A stretch of DNA of 38,990 nt from Gammaproteobacteria bacterium (GCA_003140135.1 PLIX01000243.1:1-38990), one strand, 5' to 3'. Positions 9,591-19,944 are shown, counted from the first letter of the stretch. A program made the numbers and translations. The notes: generated from the letters alone by a model not told the origin.

Positions 9591-10010
9591 TGGCATCACG
9601 GTTCGCCATTTCCCCACGAATCGTCCATAAGTGCCCACAGGTACTTGGTACGGCACTGGGCCGAACCCTTCCAGCCAGGCCACTTTGCTCAAGTGGAGAC
9701 GGATCACTCGCCGCTGTCTTGCTACTGGCCTCGCAACGATCAGTGCCAGGGGTCCGGAGATGGCGCTGGCGACGCCGGCGGCGCCGGTGCGCTCCAGGCG
9801 CTGGCCAACAATTGCCGCCTTCCTGGATAGTCTGGGCCGACATTCGATCCAGCTCGCGCCGGCGGCGCCGAGTGTAAGAGTGGGAATCGCAAGCGGTCAC
9901 GACCGTCTACGCCTGGCATCGGGGTTGCGCAGCAGCAATGCCAGCGTATGCTCTCATCCAGCCGGCGTTTGCCGGCGCTATACCTTATCCGACGTTCGAA
10001 GGGGGAGAAG

Positions 10011-10439
10011 ATGAACAAGAAATTTATCGTCGCCTGGATAGTGCTGTTCGTCGCATGGTTTGTGGGCAGCTTTGTCGTACACGGTATGCTGCTGCGTACC
10101 GATTACATGCAACTGACCAGCCTTTTCCGGCAGGAGGGCGACGAACAGAAGTACTTTCCGCTCATGGTGCTAGCGCATGTGATCCTTTCTGGCGCCTTCG
10201 TCTGGATCTACGCACGTGGCGTCGAGGCGAGGCCGTGGTTGGCGCAGGGCGTGCGCTTTGGTATTGCGGTCGCACTGCTGACGATCGTACCAACCTACAT
10301 GATCTACTTTGTCGTGCAGCCGATGCCGGGGGAGGTGGTTATTAAGCAGATCATTTTCGACGGCGCTCTGTTGGTCATACTTGGGACGGTCGTCGCGTGG
10401 CTGTATCGAAACACCGCGCGGCCGGTGCAGGCGGGGTAA
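10011..10439 (+). CDS. hypothetical integral membrane protein (about 142 aa)
   Basis: RBS gaagggggagaag before ATG 10011; four predicted TM segments. Confidence 0.75.
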   Translation: MNKKFIVAWIVLFVAWFVGSFVVHGMLLRTDYMQLTSLFRQEGDEQKYFPLMVLAHVILSGAFVWIYARGVEARPWLAQGVRFGIAVALLTIVPTYMIYFVVQPMPGEVVIKQIIFDGALLVILGTVVAWLYRNTARPVQAG

Positions 10440-10636
10440 CGTAAGAGGGATTTGCAGTCGTGAATAATTCATTGTATGGAATGGTGTTTTCCATGTCGGC
10501 TTGATCCAGGTGCGCTCCGCGCGCCTTGCTGACTCCGTTCCATCGGGTACTGCTCGTGGCGACGGCTGGCAGGGAGACGCCGCGCGCAAAGTTACCGCAG
10601 GTCCCATTACGTAATCATTCTGAAGGAGAGCCGCGC

Positions 10637-11884
10637 ATGCAGACGCGCGTGGAAGAGAAGAAATGGAGCACTACCAGGCGCATGGTCGTCATGGCGGCGC
10701 TGGTACTGTTGTTGATCGGGGTCATTGCCGGCATCAAAGTGATGATGGTCATGAAGATGATCGCCGGCATGAAACCACCCCCACCGGCCGTTGTCAGCAC
10801 GACAAAGACCACGTACCGGGAGTGGCAGCCAGAATTACGTACGGTGGGCACGCTGCGTGCGGTGCGCGGAGCCGATCTGGCGCTCGACGTCGCCGGTCTG
10901 GTGACGCGAGTGAATGTGCAATCCGGCGAGGAGGTCAAGGAAGGCCAGGTGCTGCTGCAATTGCGCGACGCTGAGGATATCGCCCAGTTGCATCAGCTCG
11001 AAGCCGCTGCCGTGCTTGCCGAGGTGACCTTCGGTCGTATGCAAAAACAACTGGCGGTGCAGGCAATCAGTAAGGCCGACTTTGACCAAGCAGCGGCGGA
11101 TCTCAAAGCCAAGCAAGCGGCGGTGCAGCAGCAGCAGGTGAACGTCGCCAAGAAACTGTTGCGTGCGCCGTTTTCCGGCCGTGCCGGCATCGTCACGATC
11201 AATCCCGGTGCGTACCTGAATTCCGGCACGATGATCGTGACTGTGCAGCAGATCGATCCGGTGTTTGTTGATTTCCACTTGCCGCAGAAGAATCTTTCTG
11301 AACTCAAGGTCGGTCAGAGAGTTGAGCTGAGGCTGGACGCGTTTCCGGGCAAGGCGTTCGAGGGCGCGCTTAGCGCGATCAGTCCGAAGGTCGACGACGA
11401 TACCCGTAACGTGCAAGTCGAGGCGAGAGTCCCGAACCCGGATCGGTTGCTCACTCCGGGCATGTTCGCCGGCGTCAACATCGATGTCGGTGCGAACCAG
11501 CGCTATCTGACGCTGCCGCAGACCGCGGTTGTCTACAATCCGTATGGCGAGACCGTGTTCGTGGTTATGAAGAAGAGCGAGGCGGATAAGAAGCGGGCTG
11601 CAGAAGCCGCGGAAAACGCCGATCATAATGCGCAGAAACCAGCCGCGAAGGACGCAAGCAAGGACAAGGCCCCGCCGCTGCCCGCCGACGCACTCGTCGT
11701 ACAGCAGACATTTGTGACCACCGGCGCGACGCGCGGCGACCAGGTTGCGATCATCAAGGGCATCGACGAAGGCACCGAGGTGGTCACCAGCGGGCAGATC
11801 AAGCTCAAGAGCGGTGCGCCGATTACGATCGATAACAGTGTGCAGCCGGCGAACAATCCAAACCCGACGCCGCAGGAGCATTAG
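10637..11884 (+). CDS. RND efflux periplasmic adaptor (MexH-like)
   Basis: RBS gaaggagagc before ATG 10637; LALDVAGLVTRVNVQSGEEVKEGQVLLQLRD, LLRAPFSGRAGIVTINPGAYLNSGTMIVTVQQIDPVFVDFHLP. Confidence 0.93.
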   Translation: MQTRVEEKKWSTTRRMVVMAALVLLLIGVIAGIKVMMVMKMIAGMKPPPPAVVSTTKTTYREWQPELRTVGTLRAVRGADLALDVAGLVTRVNVQSGEEVKEGQVLLQLRDAEDIAQLHQLEAAAVLAEVTFGRMQKQLAVQAISKADFDQAAADLKAKQAAVQQQQVNVAKKLLRAPFSGRAGIVTINPGAYLNSGTMIVTVQQIDPVFVDFHLPQKNLSELKVGQRVELRLDAFPGKAFEGALSAISPKVDDDTRNVQVEARVPNPDRLLTPGMFAGVNIDVGANQRYLTLPQTAVVYNPYGETVFVVMKKSEADKKRAAEAAENADHNAQKPAAKDASKDKAPPLPADALVVQQTFVTTGATRGDQVAIIKGIDEGTEVVTSGQIKLKSGAPITIDNSVQPANNPNPTPQEH

Positions 11885-11920
11885 CAATGTTGCGTAGGAC
11901 TTCTATGGCGCAGGACGCGT

Positions 11921-11951
11921 CGAGCCATCGGGCGTTTTTATGCGTGGCTCG
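11921..11951. other. intergenic hairpin between adaptor and RND permease genes
   Basis: Perfect 7-bp stem CGAGCCA (11921-11927) / TGGCTCG (11945-11951). Confidence 0.4.
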
Positions 11952-12002
11952 GCAAATCGCGCCAGGATACCTCGTTATGCGCATTGACCTTTGAGCACGG
12001 CG

Positions 12003-15000
12003 ATGAATTTTACCGATACCTTCATCAACAAACCCGTGCTCGCGATTGTCGTCAGCGCGCTGATCCTCGTGCTGGGGCTGCGCGCGCTCGCTGATCTTGC
12101 GGTACGCCAATACCCGAAGACCGAAAACGCGGTCGTCACGGTGACGACCGCCTACTACGGCGCCGATGCGCAAACCGTGGCTGGCTTCATCACCCAGCCG
12201 TTGGAGCAGGCGATCGCGCAGGCGCAAGGCATCGACTACTTGTCCTCGACCAGTGTCAGTGGCGTATCCACGATTACCGCAACGCTGCGCCTCAATTACG
12301 ATGCGAACCGTGCGCTAACCCAGATTCAAACTCAGGTCAGTTCGGTGCGCAACCAATTGCCACCACAAGCGCAGCAGCCTGTGCTGAGCGTACAGGTCGG
12401 CGAAACGATCGACGCGATGTACATGGGTTTCCGCAGCGACGTACTGCCAGCCAACAGCATCACGGACTATCTTGCCCGCGTGGTCAAGCCCAAGCTTGAC
12501 GCATTACAGGGTGTGCAGACTGCCGAAATCATTGGCGGCCGCCAGTTTGCGCTGCGCGCATGGCTTGACCCGGCGCAGCTTGCTGCGCACGGCGTCACCG
12601 CAAACGATGTCTACAACGCTTTGTCAGCAAACAACTATCTCGCCGCAGTCGGCGCGACTAAGGGCCAGATGGTTAGCGTAGACCTTACCGCCGCGACCGA
12701 TCTGCATTCGGTAGACGAATTCAAGGAGCTCTCCGTTAAGCAGAAGGACGGCGCGATTGTGCGCCTCAAGGATGTCGCCAACGTCGTGCTCGGTGCCGAG
12801 GACTACGATTCCAACGTATCGTTCAGCGGCAAGCTCGCCGTGTTCATCGGGATCAAGGTCGCGCCAGATGCAAACGTCCTCGACGTAGCCCAGCGCGTGC
12901 GCGATTCGGTGCCGGACATCCAGTCGGAGTTACCAAGCGGTCTGTCAGGCGAGATCGTCTATGACGCCACCGGTTTCATCACTTCATCGATCCATGAGGT
13001 CGTGAAGACACTGGTCGAGGCGCTGCTGATCGTCACCCTCGTGATCTTCTTGTTTCTGGGCAGCTTGCGTGCCGTGGTTATTCCGATAATCGCGATGCCG
13101 CTGTCGCTGGTCGGGACGTTTTTCATGATGCTCGCGCTCGGCTACTCAATAAACCTTTTGACCCTACTCGCGCTGGTGCTGGCGATCGGCTTGGTCGTCG
13201 ACGACGCAATCATTGTGGTCGAAAACGTCGACCGGCATATGAAGGAAGAAGGTAAAACTCCGATGCAGGCGTCTCTGGTCGCCGCCCGAGAGCTTGCCGG
13301 ACCGATCCTCGCGATGACCGTCGTGCTGGTCGCTGTGTACGTGCCGATTGGTTTCCAGAAAGGACTAACCGGTGCGCTTTTCACCGAATTTGCGTTTACG
13401 CTGGCCGGCGCGGTGACCGTCTCGGCAGTCGTCGCGCTGACCCTGTCGCCGATGATGTGTTCGCGCTTCTTCAAGGCCGAACACGACACCGGCGCCTTCG
13501 TGAAAATGATCGATCGTCAGTTTGAACGCATTCGCCACGGCTACCAGCGCGCACTTCACGGCGCGCTGACGACGTGGAGCGTTATCGTGGTCATGGGCCT
13601 GATGCTGTTCGGCGCCACGATCCTGCTTGGCATGACCGCAAAATCAGAACTTGCGCCCGAGGAGGACCAGGGGTTCCTGTTCTACCAGCTCAAGAGTTCA
13701 CCGAATTCGACGGCGCAACAGATGCTTGGTTATTCCCAGCAGATGTTCACGATCGGTAAAGCGCTGCCGGAATACGCAATGATGTTTCAGATCATCACGC
13801 CTGGCACTGGTTTCGGCGGCATGTTGTTCAAGCCCTGGTCCGAGCGCACCAAGAACGCCCGCGAGCTGCAGCAGGAACTGCAGGGAAAATGGAGCGCGAT
13901 CGCCGGCGGCCAGATATTCGTATTCTCGCTGCCCGCATTGCCAGGGGCCCAGGGCGCGCCAGTGCAGGTCGTCGTCAACACCACTGAACCTTTTCAGAAT
14001 CTAAACGACGTCGTGCAAGCAGTGCTGAAGAAAGCGCAGGCTAGCGGTAAGTTCTGGTTCATCGATGCTGATCTCAAGATCGACAAGCCGCAGTCGACGG
14101 TGGTGGTCGATCGCGACCTGGTTTCGACGCTGGGGATGACCCAGCAGGACGTGGGCAGTGCGCTCGGTGCCGCGCTCGGCGGCGGCTACGTCAACTATTT
14201 TTCGATCGCTGGCCGCTCGTACAAAGTGATCCCACAAGTGTTGCAGGTTGACCGCTTAAATCCGGATCAAGTACTCGACTACTACGTTCGTGCCCCAAAC
14301 GGCTCGGTGATTTCGGCCTCAACCGTCGCGACTTTGAAAAGTGAGGTCGTGCCGCAATCGATCAACCGTTTCCAACAGCTCAATTCGGCGACGCTTTCCG
14401 GCGCAAGCGGCATGTCGCAAGGCGAAGCACTACAATTTCTGCGAACCGCGCTCAGAGAGGCTGCACCGAGCGGCTATGCGATTGACTATGCGGGCCAGTC
14501 GCGCCAGTTTGTGCAGGAATCCGGCGGTTTCGGCACGACTCTGCTGTTCGCGGTCATTATCGTGTTCCTGGCGCTGGCGGCGCAGTTCAACAGCCTACGC
14601 GATCCTATCGTGATACTCATCTCGGTACCGATGGCCCTGTTCGGCGCGCTGATTTTCGTCAACCTCATCTCCAGCCTCAACATCTATACGCAGGTCGGCC
14701 TGGTCACGTTGATGGGCCTGGTCTCCAAGCACGGCATACTGATCGTGCAATTCGCGAATGAATCACAGCGCGGCGGTATGAGCAAACTCGATGCGATTGA
14801 GCACGCCGCCGGAGTGCGCCTGCGGCCGATCCTGATGACGACGGCCGCGATGGTGCTCGGCGTAATTCCGCTGGTTATCGCATCGGGCGCAGGCGCTGCG
14901 GGCCGCTTCGCGATGGGTCTAGTGATCGCGACTGGCCTTTCAATCGGCACGCTATTCACTCTTTTCGTGGTGCCGGCGTTTTACATGTTGGTCGGTGCGC

Positions 15001-15032
15001 AGCATTCGAGTTCCGAGGTGCCCGTCTCATGA
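12003..15032 (+). CDS. RND efflux permease (MexI-like, HAE1 class)
   Basis: MNFTDTFINKPVLAIVVSALILVLGLRAL, GLVVDDAIIVVENVDRHM, LMGLVSKHGILIVQFANE, RLRPILMTTAAMVLGVIPLV. Confidence 0.95.
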   Translation: MNFTDTFINKPVLAIVVSALILVLGLRALADLAVRQYPKTENAVVTVTTAYYGADAQTVAGFITQPLEQAIAQAQGIDYLSSTSVSGVSTITATLRLNYDANRALTQIQTQVSSVRNQLPPQAQQPVLSVQVGETIDAMYMGFRSDVLPANSITDYLARVVKPKLDALQGVQTAEIIGGRQFALRAWLDPAQLAAHGVTANDVYNALSANNYLAAVGATKGQMVSVDLTAATDLHSVDEFKELSVKQKDGAIVRLKDVANVVLGAEDYDSNVSFSGKLAVFIGIKVAPDANVLDVAQRVRDSVPDIQSELPSGLSGEIVYDATGFITSSIHEVVKTLVEALLIVTLVIFLFLGSLRAVVIPIIAMPLSLVGTFFMMLALGYSINLLTLLALVLAIGLVVDDAIIVVENVDRHMKEEGKTPMQASLVAARELAGPILAMTVVLVAVYVPIGFQKGLTGALFTEFAFTLAGAVTVSAVVALTLSPMMCSRFFKAEHDTGAFVKMIDRQFERIRHGYQRALHGALTTWSVIVVMGLMLFGATILLGMTAKSELAPEEDQGFLFYQLKSSPNSTAQQMLGYSQQMFTIGKALPEYAMMFQIITPGTGFGGMLFKPWSERTKNARELQQELQGKWSAIAGGQIFVFSLPALPGAQGAPVQVVVNTTEPFQNLNDVVQAVLKKAQASGKFWFIDADLKIDKPQSTVVVDRDLVSTLGMTQQDVGSALGAALGGGYVNYFSIAGRSYKVIPQVLQVDRLNPDQVLDYYVRAPNGSVISASTVATLKSEVVPQSINRFQQLNSATLSGASGMSQGEALQFLRTALREAAPSGYAIDYAGQSRQFVQESGGFGTTLLFAVIIVFLALAAQFNSLRDPIVILISVPMALFGALIFVNLISSLNIYTQVGLVTLMGLVSKHGILIVQFANESQRGGMSKLDAIEHAAGVRLRPILMTTAAMVLGVIPLVIASGAGAAGRFAMGLVIATGLSIGTLFTLFVVPAFYMLVGAQHSSSEVPVS

Positions 15033-15461
15033 CAACATAGGCCGGTTTCTGTGCTGGCTGACGTTAGCGGCTGTGGAGGCTATGGCTTCGAATCTAGCGT
15101 TCTTATAAGGCTTTGCGAGCGCGAGTCAATCGCACGGACGCGAATACTCCTGCGCCTCCGGCATGTGGTATTGAGCGCGCGCTCAAGTACCGCAGAGCGG
15201 TTCCGAGCGCCGACCCGTGTTTTGACGTGGAGAGGCATATTCCTTATTTAGAAGAGTTGCTCTTTCGCGGGGGAATAGGGGATGGAGTGGGTGGAGCGTT
15301 TTCTGTTGGGCGGTTTAATCGTCTCGGGGCGCTGTGAACTCAACAGCACGCGGGTGCGCGAGTGACATCGTTCGCTGGACCGCGCGTCCCTGCGCGCCGA
15401 TGTGACTTCATGGTCTTACTCTTTGCGCTTCTGGTTCTTCTCATTCGGGTTCGACGTGTAT

Positions 15462-17621
15462 TTAGGCCGCGTGTTGCGCTTCCGTGATTCTCATCTGGAT
15501 GACCGTACGCTCCATTAGCATATCTCGGGCACTGTCTGCAGTCATCGCCTTCCCGAAGTAGTAGCCTTGGCCAAATTCGCATCCTTTGGCAGCCAGCCGC
15601 AGGAGGACCGGTAGATGTTCGATTCCTTCAGCCACCGTCGGCAGATTGAGGCTCTTCGTAAGGCCCAAGATGGCGTCCACAATTTTTTCACTCTCCGGAT
15701 TGTTCACCATCGACTGAACAAACGACCGATCTATTTTGACCTTGTCGAATTTGAGCTCCCTGAGGTGATAAAGACTTGAGTAGCCTGTGCCGAAGTCGTC
15801 GAGGCACACCTTTATCCCTGCGCTCTGGAGCGTCGTCAAAATTGACTTGGCAGTTTCTATATCGCTGACTAGGGCTGTCTCGATGATCTCCACGTCAAGG
15901 CGCGCAGCAGGGAAGCCCTGCTCTGCGAGGATCGCCAAGAGCCTGCTTGGCAGGAGTGGATCCTTCAGTTCGGAAGGCGAGATATTGACGGAGAGGCGGA
16001 TATCTTCAGGCCAGTACTTGGCGTCCCGACAGGCTTGGCGGAGGACCGACGAAGTAAGGTCAGTCATCAAGCCAAGCTGTTCGATCACGGGAATGAATAG
16101 ATCCGGTGGCACAAATCCCCGTTCTGGATGTTCCCAGCGAGCAAGCGCTTCGAATCCACAGATGCGATTATTTCGAATCTCAACTAACGGTTGATAAAAA
16201 GGTTTTATCGCACCTTCGGCGACGGCCCGTTTGAGATCCGTCTCGAGAGATTCTTGGGCTCGAATGTCGTCATCCATGCTCTGCTCAAAAAAGCGAAACG
16301 CGCCTCGGCTATCCCGCTTTGCGCGATACATCGCAACATCGGCTGCGTGAAGCAAGCTTTCGGCATCGGTACTGTCCTTATGGCAGGGTGCAATCCCAAT
16401 ACTAGCGCCGAGCTCGACGCTCCTTTCACCGACCAGGATCGGTTTTCGGATAGCGCTCAGCACTTTGCGCGCGAGGTCCCTTGCTCCGTCCAGATCGATC
16501 TGCTGGGTCACATCGCCCTTCGCGATGATCGCAAACTCGTCGCCTCCCAAGCGAGCCACCGTGCCGCTGTTCCGGACGATCCGCTCGAGCCGTCGCGCGA
16601 TTTCGCACAACACCGTGTCGCCGAACGGTTGGCCTTGCAGGTCATTGATCCGCTTGAATTGGTCTAGGCCGACGAGCAGCACCCAGTAAGGTACCGTACC
16701 CCTAGGCGCACCGGTAAGGATAGCTTGCAGTTCAGCGGAGAATACCCGCCGGTTAGGCAATCCGGTGAGGGCATCGTGTCGCGCCAGCGAATGCACCTGC
16801 TCCTGCGCCGCACGAGTAGCCTTATGAGCGTGTTCCAGCGCCAATGCATTGGTACGGAAGATCTCAAAGGCTTTGGCCATTGCACCGATCTCATCGGCAC
16901 GCTGGAGCTCCGGCACTCGGATGTCACGGTTTCCCGCGGCAAGCTTGGAGAGGGCCTGCGTAATGGCCTCGAGAGGGTAAGTGATCTGGGTGCGGACCCG
17001 GATCAGGAGCCACATCGCGAGTAAGATTGATACCGCAGAGACGGCGATAGCGATGGTAACGGACCTATCCGTGAGCAGATCGACCGCCCTGACCTGTGCG
17101 TGAGCAGCCGACGTATTTGTTGCAATTAGGCGATCGACGGCCAAATCCGCGCTCTTGTAGAGCCGCTGCAACAACTGGTTGTGTCGCTCCGCATTTTCCA
17201 GCGCGCCCTCGAAGTCACTTTGCACCCAGGCATCGTGCTCCGTGGAGTACGCATTCCACGCGGTGCGAAACGAATCTAAGTCCGCGCTTTGGGCGTCGTC
17301 ACCGAGGAGCGTGACATAGCTGTTCTGTAGCTTTTGAATTTCACGTCGGTGACCGTTCGCGAGCACCTCGGCTTCCTCGCGACCGCTCGGCCCGGGAGCT
17401 AGAGCCCTATAGCCCTCAGCGATCCTATACTCTGAAATACGATCCGCTATCTCCGCGAGCGTCGCTGTTGCGGCGAGCCACTTTTGGTCGATTTCCTTCG
17501 TCTTCAGATCGACGGATCTCAAGGTGAGTACGCCGCTTACGGCCACGCCGACGACGATTGTGACGAACGCCATGATAAAGAGCGTCAGTCGTGCGCGAAT
17601 GGAGAACCTGAAGCGCGTCAT
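15462..17621 (-). CDS. membrane sensor with HAMP, GGDEF and EAL domains
   Basis: Two N-terminal TMs around a helical periplasmic region, HAMP, RLGGDEFAII (intact GGDEF), GFEALARWEHPERG (intact EAL), LDDFGTGYSSL and VAEGIEH. Confidence 0.95.
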   Translation of the reverse strand: MTRFRFSIRARLTLFIMAFVTIVVGVAVSGVLTLRSVDLKTKEIDQKWLAATATLAEIADRISEYRIAEGYRALAPGPSGREEAEVLANGHRREIQKLQNSYVTLLGDDAQSADLDSFRTAWNAYSTEHDAWVQSDFEGALENAERHNQLLQRLYKSADLAVDRLIATNTSAAHAQVRAVDLLTDRSVTIAIAVSAVSILLAMWLLIRVRTQITYPLEAITQALSKLAAGNRDIRVPELQRADEIGAMAKAFEIFRTNALALEHAHKATRAAQEQVHSLARHDALTGLPNRRVFSAELQAILTGAPRGTVPYWVLLVGLDQFKRINDLQGQPFGDTVLCEIARRLERIVRNSGTVARLGGDEFAIIAKGDVTQQIDLDGARDLARKVLSAIRKPILVGERSVELGASIGIAPCHKDSTDAESLLHAADVAMYRAKRDSRGAFRFFEQSMDDDIRAQESLETDLKRAVAEGAIKPFYQPLVEIRNNRICGFEALARWEHPERGFVPPDLFIPVIEQLGLMTDLTSSVLRQACRDAKYWPEDIRLSVNISPSELKDPLLPSRLLAILAEQGFPAARLDVEIIETALVSDIETAKSILTTLQSAGIKVCLDDFGTGYSSLYHLRELKFDKVKIDRSFVQSMVNNPESEKIVDAILGLTKSLNLPTVAEGIEHLPVLLRLAAKGCEFGQGYYFGKAMTADSARDMLMERTVIQMRITEAQHAA

Positions 17622-18049
17622 GAGTCTTCCCTAACAACAGCTGCAGCACCGCCGTTGGCACTGCCTTAAAGCGCTGAACGTTTACTCCAACGTTCACTCC
17701 GCATCTCGAAGCTGCTCTAGCTTCAGCGTCGCTTTGGATGCGGCGGGATATTCGGCTAGCAATCTGAGCATTTACACAGCACTTGTCGCGGCCGCGCCAA
17801 CCAGTCTCGGAATACTGATGGTCAGGCACCGTGCCGTTTGGCCCTTTTTGGTGAGATTGAGGTCTCATCTCCATTGATTATGTACGGGCTCGATTGAGCC
17901 GCGATTAGGCGATCTTGTCGGATGCCGGTTGGTGCACGGGAAAGCGGCGCATGTTGATGATGAAGCTCGAAACCCCGATGAGCTGCTCGATTGGCGCCAT
18001 GATTGCGGCGGTAATTCCTTATGTTCGGCATCGCACCGAAGTGCACATC

Positions 18050-18205
18050 TCAGCCGCGCAGCTCGCTCTCGTCGAACCTGGCCTCTACACCGCCTTGGCG
18101 GAGGGCTTCGAAAATCTCGCGGGTCGCCTCCACATCCTGCGACGCATAGCTTAGGAACACAGCTTCGCCGCGGCGTTGCGGTAAAACCGGCCATTCGGAG
18201 CTCAC
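18050..18205 (-). pseudogene. truncated TIR-domain protein N-terminus (51 codons from GTG)
   Basis: VSSEWPVLPQRRGEAVFLSYASQDVEATREIFEALRQGGVEARFDESELRG* matches the start of bacterial TIR_2 domains (AVFLSYASQDxEAARxIxEALRxxGxEVWFDxSELRGG) and stops there. Confidence 0.7.
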
Positions 18206-18285
18206 CCGATAAGCCCCCAATTGGCTGACTCGGTCGAGTCCATACCACGACTTGAGGCGTCGCAGCTGGTTGCGAGCGGTGCTCA

Positions 18286-18337
18286 AGTACCTGGATCGGA
18301 ACCAGCGGATTGGGAGTTCGAATCTCTCCGGGCGCCA
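18286..18337 (+). other. 5'-truncated tRNA-Arg-like remnant (anticodon arm through T-arm and acceptor 3' strand)
   Basis: agtacctggatcggaaccagcggattGGGAGttcgaatCTCTCcgggcgcca: paired T-arm, imperfect anticodon stem CCTGG/CCAGC; no complementary 5' acceptor strand (gcgcccg) or D-arm upstream. Confidence 0.6.
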
Positions 18338-18535
18338 ATAAATGCAACATTTACCGTTATCGGCGGCCTCAGCCACCCTGGGGCGCGGGCTTGGTTGCAA
18401 ACGGTAATTGGCGACCTGCGTGCGCTCTCCTATCGGGCCCTGCGATGCTTACGGTGCAGGGCCCCTCCACCGAGTATAACGTAGTGTCAAGGATACGCCT
18501 CTCAGGGAGATGGCATTCGACGCCCGTCAGTTCGG

Positions 18536-19753
18536 CTACGCAATACGCGGCCCAAGGTGCTTCCGCCTCATCATCTGCCGCGCACAAGGATAAGACGCGG
18601 TGCGCTTATTGACCGGCCTCAATGGTACGAGCCGCAGGCGCGTGATTTCGGAAGGCGCGCCAAACCTGTTGGGTATGCCCCAATATCCGGTACCGCGGCT
18701 TACATAGATCCATAGATGGTTCAATCGGTGCAGCCCGGCCGTGAATGGCTGCTGCAATCTTACGAACAGGTTCCAGGGCCAGAATTGGCCGCCGTGAGTA
18801 TGGCCGGAAAGCTGCAGATCAAACCCGGCGCTTGCCGCCGCGGTCGCGGAGCGCGGTTGGTGCGCCAGCAGAATTCTTACGCTCGCCTCTGCCGGCGCAC
18901 CTGCAAGGGCAACGTGGGGATCACTACGCTGGGACGGATCAAACTGATGTGAGTTGAAATCGGTCACGCCCGCGACGACGAGTGATGCACCCTGATGCTC
19001 AATCACGGTATGTTCGTTCAGCAGCACTCGCAGTCCAAGGCGCACAAATTCCGCCGTCCAAGCGCCTGCGCCCGAATAGTACTCGTGGTTTCCGGTTACG
19101 AAGAATGCGCCATGCACCGCGCGCAACTCGGCTAGTGGCGCGGTATGCATCGCTAACTCGCGAACCGGTCCATCAACAATATCCCCCGTAACGGCGATAA
19201 GATCTGGCTTGAGCGCATTGACGGCCTTGATGATCCTTTCCACATACCTTTTGCGGATGGTTGTCCCGACATGGATGTCGCTGATCTGCACGATGGAGAA
19301 TCCGTGCAGCGCAGGTGGAAGGTTTTGCAGTGGCACGTCGACGTTTACGATGCGCGCTCGCCGCCGCGCCCCGACGAGCCCAGCCAGAGTCACGAAGACG
19401 CCCAGTCCGAGGACGACGGATGCCGATACCGATTCGTATGTCCGCAGATGAGTTTGCGATGCCAAAAGAACGAATGGCACGAGGAGAGCGTCACGGAGCA
19501 ACGTCAACACGAGTAGCGACGAGAAGAACCCTGCCATGAAATATCCAGGCGCCGCCATCCGATCCGCAAGCGGTCTTGCCCACAATGATCGTGCTGCAAG
19601 GCTCAGTGACATCAGGCCGTAAGAAAGTACGAGCAGGAAGGTGCCACTCAGCCGAACGAAAACATCGGGCATCGACGGCAAGATGCGCATCCCGATGTAG
19701 ACGTGCAAGGCGCCCAGGAGGGCAGGAATCCACAGGGATCGGCGAAAAGTCAT
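18536..19753 (-). CDS. membrane-anchored metallophosphoesterase (YkuE/YaeI-like)
   Basis: Calcineurin-like motifs: QISDIHVG, AVTGDIVDG, VTGNHEYYSG, LLAHQP, LSGHTHGGQFWP; N-terminal TM segments. Confidence 0.93.
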   Translation of the reverse strand: MTFRRSLWIPALLGALHVYIGMRILPSMPDVFVRLSGTFLLVLSYGLMSLSLAARSLWARPLADRMAAPGYFMAGFFSSLLVLTLLRDALLVPFVLLASQTHLRTYESVSASVVLGLGVFVTLAGLVGARRRARIVNVDVPLQNLPPALHGFSIVQISDIHVGTTIRKRYVERIIKAVNALKPDLIAVTGDIVDGPVRELAMHTAPLAELRAVHGAFFVTGNHEYYSGAGAWTAEFVRLGLRVLLNEHTVIEHQGASLVVAGVTDFNSHQFDPSQRSDPHVALAGAPAEASVRILLAHQPRSATAAASAGFDLQLSGHTHGGQFWPWNLFVRLQQPFTAGLHRLNHLWIYVSRGTGYWGIPNRFGAPSEITRLRLVPLRPVNKRTASYPCARQMMRRKHLGPRIA

Positions 19754-19944
19754 TCAGGTATCCGAACGGTGGTAGGAGGCGAAAAGCTCAAGGCGATACT
19801 AATGTTCGTAATTGGGGGCGACGGTGGTAGCTTTAAAGGCTGTGGGCGCGCTGCCCAACTCTCCCGACACTCACGTCGCGGTTATGCACCGTGGCGTGAA
19901 CTTGGCACGCATCGTCGATCGGCTCATCACGGAGGAGGAGCTGT

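Noticed and set aside
9612-9900. Arg-rich overlapping ORFs on both strands
   Set aside because: Low-complexity GC-rich frames, mutually overlapping, none with a recognisable motif or RBS.
10835-11887. 350-aa minus-strand ORF
   Set aside because: Antisense to the RND adaptor; composition typical of a shadow frame.
17690-17790. Short minus-strand peptide MLRLLAEYPAASKATLKLEQLRDAE* upstream of the GGDEF-EAL gene
   Set aside because: Protein-like composition but too short, and no family can be named with confidence.
17865-18350. 161-aa minus-strand ORF containing APGEIRTPNPLVPIQVL
   Set aside because: This string is the well-known antisense translation of a tRNA region, so the ORF is spurious; it supports the tRNA-remnant call instead.
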